DNA of 64,000 nucleotides from Acidiphilium rubrum (GTDB lineage Bacteria > Pseudomonadota > Alphaproteobacteria > Acetobacterales > Acetobacteraceae). The notes under the pieces were generated by a model that worked only from the letters and a program-made list of their open reading frames with translations, made no database searches and was not told where the DNA came from. Where the stretch lies: NCBI RefSeq assembly GCF_900156265.1, contig NZ_FTNE01000007.1:62001-126000 (forward strand), in the 5' to 3' direction. Positions 37,440 through 45,609 of the stretch are shown one piece after another (within the stretch, counting starts at the first letter, position 1; every line of letters begins with the position of its first letter). The translations under genes were made by a program, and so were the position numbers.

Positions 37440-37474
37440 TCTTCTTTTTTGAAAAAAAGCAGCAAAGAACTTTT
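37440..37474. repeat. A/T-hairpin element copy
   Basis: Copy with two substitutions (CTTCTTTTTT-GAAAAAAAGCAG, CAAAGAACTTTT), in the 221-base gap between the export lipoprotein gene and fabD, both read leftward. It may end transcription of the lipoprotein gene before fabD. Confidence 0.75.
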
Positions 37475-37552
37475 GTTGGTTTGGAACTTCGGCGTTTTTG
37501 GCGTGTTTGCCAAAGACGCCACGTGCGGTCTGTCCGCGCGCCGCCGTTCGGC

Positions 37553-38140
37553 TCAGAAGTGACGTTCAAACACCTGAATCACATCACCCGGCGCGATCAA
37601 CGCCGTCGCCGGAGCCCGATATTCAGCCGAGCGCCCGTGCCGCACGCGAATGACCCCGACCCGCGACTGCACCGCCCGATAGGTAAAGCCGTTGGCGATC
37701 GAAACCGCCGTCAGCACCGTCATGCCCGGCTGGAACGGATACTGGCCGGGCTTGTTGACTTCGCCCAGAATCGAAAACGGCCGATAGCGCCGCACATCGA
37801 CCGCAACCTCCGGCCGGCGCAGAATGCCCCGCCGCACCAGCCCCGCCGCAATCGCCCGGCCGAGCCCGGTTGCGGTATGGCCAGCCGCCCGCACCGGCCC
37901 GAGCAGCGGCACATCGATCATGCCGGCGGCGCTGACATCGTAATCGGCACTCAACTGCTTCTGGTCGAACACCACGACCCGCACCTGATCGCCGGTGCCG
38001 AGCCGGTAATTCCGCGCGGATGTCGTGGGCAACGGCGGCAGATTGCCGCCCGTCGCGCACCCGCCCAGCGATACGACACCCAAACAACCGATCGTTCGCG
38101 CGATCAGGCTGCGACGGCGGCAAGACTCTTCAAGCATCAT
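37553..38140 (-). CDS. Polysaccharide export lipoprotein (Wza-like)
   Basis: A 195-residue periplasmic/outer-membrane lipoprotein of the polysaccharide export family. The lipobox is VSLGGC with Cys28. The export domain starts YRLGTGDQVRVVVFDQKQLSADYDVSAAGMIDVPLLG. A second domain of SLBB type follows (FSILGEVNKPGQYPFQPGMTVLTAVSIANGF). It is shorter than Wza, as in many alphaproteobacterial exporters. ATG 38140 follows GAGGG; a TTG at 38149 is less likely. It is divergent from the Wzc-like gene, with which it should form the export channel and co-polymerase pair. Confidence 0.9.
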   Translation of the reverse strand: MMLEESCRRRSLIARTIGCLGVVSLGGCATGGNLPPLPTTSARNYRLGTGDQVRVVVFDQKQLSADYDVSAAGMIDVPLLGPVRAAGHTATGLGRAIAAGLVRRGILRRPEVAVDVRRYRPFSILGEVNKPGQYPFQPGMTVLTAVSIANGFTYRAVQSRVGVIRVRHGRSAEYRAPATALIAPGDVIQVFERHF

Positions 38141-38184
38141 AATCCACAACCCTCAAGAGCAATTAATTGGTCAACAACTTAAGA

Positions 38185-38212
38185 TTGACATAGCGCAGAT
38201 TCGCGGTATCAA
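38185..38212 (+). promoter_or_regulatory. Possible sigma-70-type promoter for the EPS genes
   Basis: TTGACA (38185-38190) and TATCAA (38207-38212) are 16 bases apart, about 90 bases before the Wzc-like start. The -35 is perfect, the -10 only fair. The 161-base spacer is AT-richer than its surroundings. Confidence 0.4.
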
Positions 38213-38301
38213 TCATGCATTATTTGTTGCGTCGCACAAACAGTTCGGTGAACCAATTCCATGACGAGCTCGGCTCACGCTGCTGAAGGTCCGTCGTCGA
38301 T

Positions 38302-40482
38302 ATGAGCGAGATCGGATCATTGTCGCCCGCCGCATCGCCCCGCCCGATCCTGGCCGGCGCGCTGACGCTGTTGACCGCGCCCGACCCGCTGCAACCGCTC
38401 CGTGCCATCCGCCGCCATTGGCGTCTGACCGCGCTGATCACCATCGGCCTGCCGGCGCTCGTCGCACTGGCGCTCACCCATCAGCCACCCACCTACACGG
38501 CCACCGGCACCCTGCTCTACGCGCCGCTCGACTTCAACCCGAAACTCCTGCGCGGCGTGCTCGAAACCAGCCAGGTGACCGACACGCTGATGACCAGCCA
38601 GATCGCCGTGGTGCGCAGCACCGCCGTGGTCGAGACCATGATGAAGCAGCTCGATCTGGTGCATAGCAAGGCGTTCGATCCCGCGCTGGCGCCCTCGCCG
38701 CGCTGGCGCCGCTGGCTCGGCCTGCCGCCCAGGCACGCCGCGCCGCTGTCGCACCGGGCGCTCGTCGATCAGGTCCGCAACGATCTCGTGGTGACCGTGC
38801 CGTCGGGCTCGCAATTGTTGACCGTTTCCTTCAACAGCACCGACCCAAAACTAGCCGCGCGGGCGGTCAATTGCGCGATGCAGACCTATCTCGATCGTCA
38901 GCGCGCGGATAATCTGGCGGTGCTCGACCACGCGCAAGCCTGGCTGAGCCGGCGCGCCGCCGCAACCTCGGCAGTGCTGCGCGCGCTCGATATCGCGATC
39001 GCGCGCGCCCGCGCCACCGCCGGCACCGAACGCGGCACCGGCGCTGCGCCGCTCACCAATCAGGAAGCCGGCCAGCTGACCGACAGCTTAGCCCGCGCCG
39101 AGACCGATCTGGCGGCCGCCAGCGCGCAATTGCAGGCGAGCGATGCCTCCGCCGGAACACCGGCCGCCGCGGCGGCGGCGATTGCGACCAACGTCGCGCC
39201 GATGCGCGCGCGGGCCGCCGAACTCGCCGCCCAGCTCGGCGCGCTCGCCAGCACCGAGGGACCGAATTATCCGGAATACCGCTCGGTTCGCCACCAGCTC
39301 GCGGCTCTGCAAGGCCAGATCGCCGCGGAGACCGCGCGTCAGGTCGAAGCGGCCCGTGCGACCATGCAGGTCGATCAGGCGCGCGTCGCCACCCTGAAGG
39401 CGGCGCTCGCCAGGCTGCGCCACCGCACCGCCGCCGAATCCATCCTCGCCGCCCCGCTCGCGAGCCTGCTCGAACAGCGCACCGCCGAGCGCAGCCTGCT
39501 GCGCGATCAGACCGAGCAGATCGGCACGCTCGAAAGCCAGAGCGCCCTGACCCGGCCGGACGCCCGGATCATTTCGCCCGCCAACACACCGAATGAGCCG
39601 AGCGCGCCGCGCACCGTCCTGATCATCGCCGGCGCCAGCGTGCTCGGCTTCAGCCTCGGCATCATCGCCGCCCTCGCGGCGGATGTGCTGAACAGTAGTT
39701 TCCGCTCGGGCGGCGAGATCCGCACCGCACTCGATCTGCCCTGCATCGCGCTGATCCCCGAGGTCACGCGGCGCGCCCGGCGCGGCCTCGCGCTGCCGGA
39801 CTACACCAGGATGCACCCGTTTTCGCCGTTCAACGAGCAGATGCGCGCGCTGCGGACCAGCCTGTGGCTCGACCCGACCGCGCCGCGCAGCCTCGCGATC
39901 ACGGCGGCGCGACCCAGCGAAGGCAAGACCACGCTCGCCGTCAGCCTCGCCGTCTCGCTCGCGGCCGGCGGCATGCGCGTGCTGGTGATCGATTGCGACA
40001 TCCGCCAGCCGAGTTTCGATGCGGTGTTCAACCTTGGCGGCGCGCCGGGTCTGACCGATCATCTCGCCGGGCGCGTGAAGTGGGATGCCGCCGTCCACCG
40101 GATGTCCGATCTTCAGCTCGACGTCATGCCCGCCGGCGCGGTCGCGGCCGATGCGCTGTCGCTGTTCATGGCGCCGTCCATGCAGCACCTGATGGCGTCG
40201 CTACGCGAGCGCTATGATCTGGTGATCCTTGATCTGCCGCCGGTGTTCGCGCTCGCCGAAAGCCAGGTACTGGCCAAAGCCGCCGATGCCACGCTGCTGT
40301 GCATCCGCTGGGCGGAAACGCCGCGCCGGGTGGTTGCCGCCGCACTCACCCTGCTCGATCAGGCCGGCATAAGGGTCGCCGGCACCATCCTGACCCGGGT
40401 CGATGGTGCGCGCCATGCCCGGGCCGGGTTTGCCGATTCCGAACTCTATCATCCCCGCTATGGCGGCTATTTCAGACCTTGA
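38302..40482 (+). CDS. Wzc-like polysaccharide co-polymerase / tyrosine autokinase
   Basis: A 726-residue inner-membrane protein. An N-terminal Wzz-type domain begins with a helix (LTALITIGLPALVALAL). A long periplasmic coiled-coil region spans about 180-420, and the second helix is near 435-460 (VLIIAGASVLGFSLGIIAALAADVL). The C-terminal BY-kinase domain has Walker A RPSEGKTTLA (about 536), Walker A' VLVIDCDIRQPS and Walker B DLVILDLPPV. A short Tyr tail (SELYHPRYGGYFRP) offers three tyrosines for autophosphorylation. It controls polymer length and export with the lipoprotein opposite. Its last 23 bases overlap the next gene. Confidence 0.93.
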   Translation: MSEIGSLSPAASPRPILAGALTLLTAPDPLQPLRAIRRHWRLTALITIGLPALVALALTHQPPTYTATGTLLYAPLDFNPKLLRGVLETSQVTDTLMTSQIAVVRSTAVVETMMKQLDLVHSKAFDPALAPSPRWRRWLGLPPRHAAPLSHRALVDQVRNDLVVTVPSGSQLLTVSFNSTDPKLAARAVNCAMQTYLDRQRADNLAVLDHAQAWLSRRAAATSAVLRALDIAIARARATAGTERGTGAAPLTNQEAGQLTDSLARAETDLAAASAQLQASDASAGTPAAAAAAIATNVAPMRARAAELAAQLGALASTEGPNYPEYRSVRHQLAALQGQIAAETARQVEAARATMQVDQARVATLKAALARLRHRTAAESILAAPLASLLEQRTAERSLLRDQTEQIGTLESQSALTRPDARIISPANTPNEPSAPRTVLIIAGASVLGFSLGIIAALAADVLNSSFRSGGEIRTALDLPCIALIPEVTRRARRGLALPDYTRMHPFSPFNEQMRALRTSLWLDPTAPRSLAITAARPSEGKTTLAVSLAVSLAAGGMRVLVIDCDIRQPSFDAVFNLGGAPGLTDHLAGRVKWDAAVHRMSDLQLDVMPAGAVAADALSLFMAPSMQHLMASLRERYDLVILDLPPVFALAESQVLAKAADATLLCIRWAETPRRVVAAALTLLDQAGIRVAGTILTRVDGARHARAGFADSELYHPRYGGYFRP

Positions 40483-41914
40483 CGCCCGCCCGGCGGGGCG
40501 GGTGCGCACCGGTTTCAACGCCGCCGAAGCTGGCCTGCTGACCGGGGCCACGCTGCTGATGCTGTGGCCCGCGCTCTACAACGGGTTTCCGCTGATCTTC
40601 TCGGATACCGGCACGTATATTTCGCAGGTGATGGAGCACCATCTCGGCTGGGACCGGCCGCCCTTTTACAGCATGTGGCTGTTCGCGCTCGACTGGGGGC
40701 GCAACCTGTGGCCGCCGACGATCGCGCAATGCGCCGTTGCCGCCTGGATGATCCGGCGCACCCAGCGCATGGTGGCACCCCGCTCGGGCATCGGCGCCGG
40801 TGCCCTGCTGCTGGCCCCGCTCGCGTTGCTGACCGCGCTGCCCTGGACCGCGGCGCAGATCATGCCCGATATTTTCACCCCGCTGATGGTGCTGGCGTTC
40901 GCGGTTCTGGTGCTCGATGATCGGGTGACGCGCCGTGAGCGGCGTCTGCTGACCGTTCTGATCACCCTCGCGATCATGGTGCATCTCAGTAATCTGCCGA
41001 TCTATGCGGGACTCTGCCTGTGCGTGCTGGTCCTGCGCCGCCGAGCGCGCCGACGCCCCGAGTGGAGGCGTCTGCTGCTGCCGCTGGCAATCGGCGTCAC
41101 CGCTCTGGTCGGGGTTAATGTGATCGCCTCCGGCACGGTGTCGCCTTCGCCCTATGGCGGCACCTTCGTGCTCGCCCGCCTGCTCAGCGATGGCCCGGCG
41201 CGCACCACCCTGGCGCATGACTGCCCAACGCGGCACTGGGCCTTGTGCCGCTATCAGGCCGATCTGGCGCACAGCGCGGATTGGTTCCTGTGGACAGCGG
41301 ACAGTCCGCTGTATCGCGCCGGTGGCCCGATCCGCCTGATCCGCCAGACCAACGCGATCGTCCGCGCCACCATCGCGGCGCACCCGGCCATCGTGCTGCG
41401 CAACGGCATGCGCGACACACTGCGCCAGCTGGTTACCTTTGCGCCGGGGAGCGGCCTGCGCCCATGGTCCGCCACGGCGGCGCCGACGATACGGCGCGAC
41501 CTCCCGGTGGCCGCGGTAAGGGCGTTCCTCGGCAGTCTTCAGGCCCGCCGACGCCTCGCGATCGGCGCGCCGCTCGCATCCATCGTTGCAACCGTCACGA
41601 TCGCGGGCATCATCGCCACCCTGGGGTTCGTGCTGCTGGCAATCGTTCAGGCCATCCGCCCCCTCCACGGAATTCGTGCGTCGCGTACCGCTGCCGCGCC
41701 GCTCGACGACCGGCTGATCGATGATCGCCTGTTCTTTCTCGCGGTTCTCGTGCTGCTGGCGCTGCTCGGCAATGCGGTGGTCACCGGCAGCCTGTCCGGC
41801 CCGCATGACCGCTATCAGAGCCGCATCGTCTGGCTCGCGGTATTGACCGGCGGGCTCGTGCTGGCACGATGCTACGCCGCATGGCGATCCCGGCCGACCA
41901 GCACCACCGCGTAA
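40460..41914 (+). CDS. Polytopic membrane protein, EPS locus
   Basis: A 484-residue protein with about 10-11 hydrophobic segments. Its N-terminal LMLWPALYNGFPLIFSDTGTYISQVMEHHLGWDRPPFYSMWLFALDWG, with an Asp/Thr-containing first loop, recalls GT-C-type glycosyltransferase-like membrane proteins, but I do not recognise a named family. The start overlaps the Wzc-like gene (ATG 40460), so co-expression is near certain. It could be the polymerase or a glycan-modifying enzyme of this locus. The 3' end overlaps a small leftward gene by 43 bases. Confidence 0.72.
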   Translation: MAAISDLDARPAGRVRTGFNAAEAGLLTGATLLMLWPALYNGFPLIFSDTGTYISQVMEHHLGWDRPPFYSMWLFALDWGRNLWPPTIAQCAVAAWMIRRTQRMVAPRSGIGAGALLLAPLALLTALPWTAAQIMPDIFTPLMVLAFAVLVLDDRVTRRERRLLTVLITLAIMVHLSNLPIYAGLCLCVLVLRRRARRRPEWRRLLLPLAIGVTALVGVNVIASGTVSPSPYGGTFVLARLLSDGPARTTLAHDCPTRHWALCRYQADLAHSADWFLWTADSPLYRAGGPIRLIRQTNAIVRATIAAHPAIVLRNGMRDTLRQLVTFAPGSGLRPWSATAAPTIRRDLPVAAVRAFLGSLQARRRLAIGAPLASIVATVTIAGIIATLGFVLLAIVQAIRPLHGIRASRTAAAPLDDRLIDDRLFFLAVLVLLALLGNAVVTGSLSGPHDRYQSRIVWLAVLTGGLVLARCYAAWRSRPTSTTA

Positions 41915-42084
41915 AGTCGCCAGCGCGCAAAGCCGAACCGCCGCCGCCAATCGATCAGATGGCTGGCCCGAAACCGCATGCCGAAATGCAGATCGATCGC
42001 GGCGAGTTGCGCATCGTTAAAACTGCCAGCAAGCGCCGGCGGCACGGTTGCAAGGAATCGCGCGACGGCCACTGACCGCGCCAT
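41872..42084 (-). CDS. Small conserved-looking basic protein
   Basis: A 70-residue protein (MARSVAVARFLATVPPALAGSFNDAQLAAIDLHFGMRFRASHLIDWRRRFG...). It starts 8 bases after the acyltransferase stop on the same strand, and its last 43 bases lie antisense to the 3' end of the membrane-protein gene. The helical FNDAQLAAIDLHFGMRF segment followed by IDWRRRFGFARWRLYAVVLVGRD looks like real protein sequence rather than a shadow frame. No function known. Confidence 0.5.
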   Translation of the reverse strand: MARSVAVARFLATVPPALAGSFNDAQLAAIDLHFGMRFRASHLIDWRRRFGFARWRLYAVVLVGRDRHAA

Positions 42085-42091
42085 GGCCGGC

Positions 42092-43084
42092 TCACTCGGT
42101 CATCCGGTCGAGCGGTGGAAACGCGCGCAGAACGGTGCGCTTGAGCATGATCGGCCCGAGCATGCCCGCCAGCATCAGCGCGGCGAAGAAAGCCGGAAAA
42201 TGATCGCCGTTCCAGCTCGTGACATGAAGCAGCAGCCCCTTGGTCAGGCCGATGAAGATCGTGTTGAACAAATAGATCATGAGTGAATACCGCCCGATGG
42301 TGACCAGTGTACGATCGGATGATAACCACGAAATCCTTACCAAAGAATGAAGAGCCGGCATCGCGAGCACACCGAACACCAATAATCGGGCATCGAACGG
42401 CCAGCGGTGTCCCGCCAGCGCGATCGCCGCAAAGCCGGTTGCGAACAGCGCGAGCAAGGGCCAGCGCCAGTGATCGATCCAGCCGGTCCAGCGCGTGCCC
42501 AGCGCGCCGGCACCGATTCCGAGCCCATAGAACAGCCCGTAGCGGCAGAAATCGGCGAGATAGAGGTGCCAGGGCGGGTTTGCCAGTTCCAGCGCCGCGA
42601 ATACCACGATCACCAGAACCAGCCGCCCGCGCAATATCCAGGCGAGCATCGGCGTCATCAGGCTGAGCGCGCACAGCACGGCGAGGTACCACAGTGAATA
42701 GGCCGGGCTGCGCGCAGGGTTCCAGACCAGGTCGATCAGCCCGGCGAGCAGGCTGCGCGGCGCGTTGTCGACGAACATGAACCGTGCCGCCAGCATTTTA
42801 CCCGCAATGATCAGAGTGCCCATCAGCACGAACGGCACGAGCAGCCGCCGCACGCGGCTCGCTGCCAGCCTGGCCCAGCCGGCCGGCAGTACCCTCACAT
42901 GTCCGGCCAGAAATGAAACCATGCCGCTCAGATAGAAAAAGAACGGCATGTGGAACGCATACACCGCGCGGCGCAGCGGCTGATACCAGTGCACATGCGC
43001 GGGGTCCTGCCGCGCCACGATATGCCCGAACACCACCAGCGTGATCGCGAGCCCCTTGGCCCGATCGATATCGAGCCTGCGCAT
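42092..43084 (-). CDS. Acyltransferase family 3 membrane protein (OafA/NodX-like)
   Basis: A 330-residue protein with about 10 hydrophobic segments. The N-terminus MRRLDIDRAKGLAITLVVFGHI and AFHMPFFFYLSGMVSF are the conserved starts of family 3 membrane acyltransferases, which acetylate or succinylate extracellular polysaccharides. ATG 43084 overlaps the glycosyltransferase stop by one base. It is likely to decorate the exopolysaccharide made by this locus. Confidence 0.9.
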   Translation of the reverse strand: MRRLDIDRAKGLAITLVVFGHIVARQDPAHVHWYQPLRRAVYAFHMPFFFYLSGMVSFLAGHVRVLPAGWARLAASRVRRLLVPFVLMGTLIIAGKMLAARFMFVDNAPRSLLAGLIDLVWNPARSPAYSLWYLAVLCALSLMTPMLAWILRGRLVLVIVVFAALELANPPWHLYLADFCRYGLFYGLGIGAGALGTRWTGWIDHWRWPLLALFATGFAAIALAGHRWPFDARLLVFGVLAMPALHSLVRISWLSSDRTLVTIGRYSLMIYLFNTIFIGLTKGLLLHVTSWNGDHFPAFFAALMLAGMLGPIMLKRTVLRAFPPLDRMTE

Positions 43085-44055
43085 CAGACCGCGGCCATGC
43101 CGTCGTGCGCCTCGATCAGCATGCCGCGGACGAAGCCGCTCGCGAACGCCGCTTTGCAGCGCAGGCCGATTTGGCTTGTGCTGTGCCGCGGCCAGAGCAG
43201 CCATGGCGTAAGCACCGCCGCGTGTACGGCCATCCGCCAGGCGCGCGCCATGCGCCGCTCGCCCAGTGCGGCCAACATCACCGCCTCGGAAACGCCGCTC
43301 CAATACTGGCGGCGCACCAGCCAGTCCGGCCGCAACCGTTCGCGCGCGATTTCGTGATGCACCACCAGGGCGGGGTTGAAGCGCACCCGGAGATGCGCCT
43401 TGCGGAGGCGGCGCAGAATGTAGGTTTCCTCGTTCGACAGCAGCAGCGTGCCGCGCCGGCCGAGGCAGGCGGGAAAGCCGCCGAACCGCGTCAGCACATC
43501 GCGCCGGAACGCGATATTCGCGGCGAAGGGTTCGATATCGGCGCACGCGGCGGCGTCCGGTTCGACCGTGTCGATGATCGTCAGCACCGCGCGCAGCGAT
43601 TGCGGCCACCACGCTGGCAGCAACGCCTGCCATTGCGGCAGGATCATGCCGCCGGTCGCGGCGAGGTCCGGGTCCTGGGCGATGCTCGCGAGCAGCACCG
43701 TCACCCAGTCGGAAGCCGGGGTCGCATCGTCATCAATATACGCGATCCATTGCCCGCGCGCGGCGGCCAGCGCGGCATTACGGGCAGCACTCAACCCGAC
43801 CGACGCGAGACGCATATGCTCAACCCCGTGCGCCATCGCAGCCCGCAGGATGGCTTCGGCCTCATCGCCGTCCGATCCGGAATCGACCACCAGCACATCG
43901 ACCGCCGGATGCGGCGGCCCAAGTCCCGCGAGGCACCGCGCCACCGCGTTGCTACGGTTATGCGTGCAAATCGCCACGGTCAGTATCGCCGGCTCGGCAC
44001 CGGTCGCAGCCCGGGATGATCTTCGCATCACGAAATCCTGTTTTCCCAGCGACAT
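43084..44055 (-). CDS. Family 2 glycosyltransferase
   Basis: A 323-residue GT-A enzyme. The nucleotide-sugar fold starts TVAICTHNRSNAVARCLAGL, SAARNAALAAARGQWIAYIDDDATP contains the DxD-like metal motif, and FAANIAFRRDVLTRFGGFPACLGRRG is the acceptor-side block. A C-terminal amphipathic stretch may contact the membrane. ATG 44055 chosen; ATG 44028 is in frame. Sugar donor unknown. Operon with the acyltransferase; divergent from the outer-membrane barrel gene. Confidence 0.88.
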   Translation of the reverse strand: MSLGKQDFVMRRSSRAATGAEPAILTVAICTHNRSNAVARCLAGLGPPHPAVDVLVVDSGSDGDEAEAILRAAMAHGVEHMRLASVGLSAARNAALAAARGQWIAYIDDDATPASDWVTVLLASIAQDPDLAATGGMILPQWQALLPAWWPQSLRAVLTIIDTVEPDAAACADIEPFAANIAFRRDVLTRFGGFPACLGRRGTLLLSNEETYILRRLRKAHLRVRFNPALVVHHEIARERLRPDWLVRRQYWSGVSEAVMLAALGERRMARAWRMAVHAAVLTPWLLWPRHSTSQIGLRCKAAFASGFVRGMLIEAHDGMAAV

Positions 44056-44164
44056 TCAATTAAGGGTTGTGTATCATGGCAGGGAATACAACCGGATTGC
44101 AATCGAAATCGATGACCAGGCGGCACGAACAGGCCCAGGCAGGAACACGACGGCAGGATCGCTC

Positions 44165-44277
44165 TGTTGAAAAAAAGCAACAAAAAATGTCCCTGAACCC
44201 ACGCCCCCGGCCCCACCAGCAGCACTGCCCCAAAGGACAAAAGTTTTTTTGCTTCTTTTTTTCCAAAAAAAGAAGAA
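44165..44277. repeat. Inverted pair of A/T-hairpin elements at the 5' end of the barrel gene
   Basis: A degenerate copy (about 44165-44187) and a good copy (44240-44277: AAAG, T7, GCTTC, T7, CC, A7, GAAG) face each other, as in the dnaN-recF spacer. The good copy lies inside the only frame that reaches the signal peptide of the next gene. Confidence 0.75.
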
Positions 44278-45509
44278 CTTCCTTAACCTTCCTCCTGTTA
44301 TCCTGTCCTCTGATTGCCCAAGCCCAATCGATCGGCGACCTGCTCCCCATCGCGGTTCCCGGCTTTTCAACCGCCGCCGGCGTCACCGCCGCGACGCGCC
44401 TGCACCAGGACAGCATTCCGCGCGGCATCACCCTCGGCATCACGCCGGACGATCTGTTGGTCTATCCAAGCCTCACCACCACCGCCGGATTCGACAGCGC
44501 CCCCGGTGCGGCTGCCCAGGCGAGTGCGAACATCCGCCTGCAACCCACGGTACGGATCAGCGATGCCGCCCTCGGCCTCGCCGCGTTCGCCGGTGCGGAT
44601 ATCAACCGTTACCCAGGCGACCAGGCGGCCGCGGCCAACAACATCACCGCCGGAATCGGCCTCGATGTGCCGTTCGGCGCCGGCTCCATCACCCTGGGTG
44701 GCGCGCGCATCACCACCCAGGAATCCGCCCTCGGCACCAGCCAGGCCGGTGCCAGCGCCCCGTTCGCCATCGTGTTGACCGATGGCAGGGCCGCCCTTCG
44801 CCTGCCGCTCGGCGCGTTCGACACCACCAGCCGGATCGAGTTCAGCGACACCACGATCAACCGCACCACCTCGACCCTGCCGGCGCCGTTCCGCGCCCGC
44901 GCGCTCCTGCGCGCCTCGGGCGAACTCGCCACCGCGAACGATGGCGTGCTGCGCCTGCTCGCCCGGCTGAACCTCGATGTCGCGCGCTACAGCGGTGCGC
45001 TGGCCGGTGCCGGCGTCTCGAACGCCACGACCATCGCGCTGCTCGGCGGGGCCGAAACCGCACCGGGTCGCGTGCTGCGCCTGCGCATGGTCGCCGGCAT
45101 CGCCGAGCAACACTTTGCCGGCCCCACCACCGCGCCCCGCACCATCCCGGTCGCCTCGATCGGCCTGGGCTGGACGCCGGACCCCCTGATTGCCGCCGAA
45201 CTCGATCTCAGCCGCGAGTCCGGCATCGACACCACGCTCGGCACCCAGGGCGAGCCGGTCACCACGCTGCATTTCGCCCTCGCGAACGCCTTCACCCGCA
45301 CGACGCTGCTAACCGCCGCGATCGATGCCAGCGCCGGCACCATCGCCGGCCACCAGGCGCGCGAGACCAGCCTGCAACTCGGCGCCGCCTGGTCCTGGCC
45401 GCGCCATTTCTCGCTGCAACCCAGCCTGTCCTACGCAATCCGCCACAATCTGCCAGGATCGGCGCCGCACGAGATGCGCGTGATGCTGGCGCTCACCTGG
45501 GCGCCGTGA
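44187..45509 (+). CDS. Outer-membrane beta-barrel protein of the EPS locus
   Basis: About 440 residues from ATG 44187; an in-frame ATG at 44067 is also possible. The N-terminal KKRRTSLTFLLLSCPLIAQAQS looks like a signal peptide. The mature part (GVTAATRLHQDSIPRGITLGITPDDLLVYPSLTTTAGFDSAPG...) is built of alternating amphipathic strands ending with SLSYAIRHNLPGSAPHEMRVMLALTWAP. This is the pattern of outer-membrane beta-barrel proteins often found with exopolysaccharide genes. No ATG, GTG or TTG lies near the signal peptide, so translation must begin upstream and pass through a copy of the A/T repeat, which encodes FFCFFFSKK. Confidence 0.75.
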   Translation: MSLNPRPRPHQQHCPKGQKFFCFFFSKKRRTSLTFLLLSCPLIAQAQSIGDLLPIAVPGFSTAAGVTAATRLHQDSIPRGITLGITPDDLLVYPSLTTTAGFDSAPGAAAQASANIRLQPTVRISDAALGLAAFAGADINRYPGDQAAAANNITAGIGLDVPFGAGSITLGGARITTQESALGTSQAGASAPFAIVLTDGRAALRLPLGAFDTTSRIEFSDTTINRTTSTLPAPFRARALLRASGELATANDGVLRLLARLNLDVARYSGALAGAGVSNATTIALLGGAETAPGRVLRLRMVAGIAEQHFAGPTTAPRTIPVASIGLGWTPDPLIAAELDLSRESGIDTTLGTQGEPVTTLHFALANAFTRTTLLTAAIDASAGTIAGHQARETSLQLGAAWSWPRHFSLQPSLSYAIRHNLPGSAPHEMRVMLALTWAP

Positions 45510-45609
45510 TCGCGTCGATTCGTCTTGCCGACCGCCCGCATCTGCGCAATAAAATGTCACGCGTGACGATGGGGGATTCGGTGGCGGTGACAATGCGGCA
45601 ACAACCGGC

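Noticed and set aside
42307-42697. Plus-strand frames over the acyltransferase gene
   Set aside because: Arg/Ser/Ala-rich shadow frames opposite a clear membrane acyltransferase.
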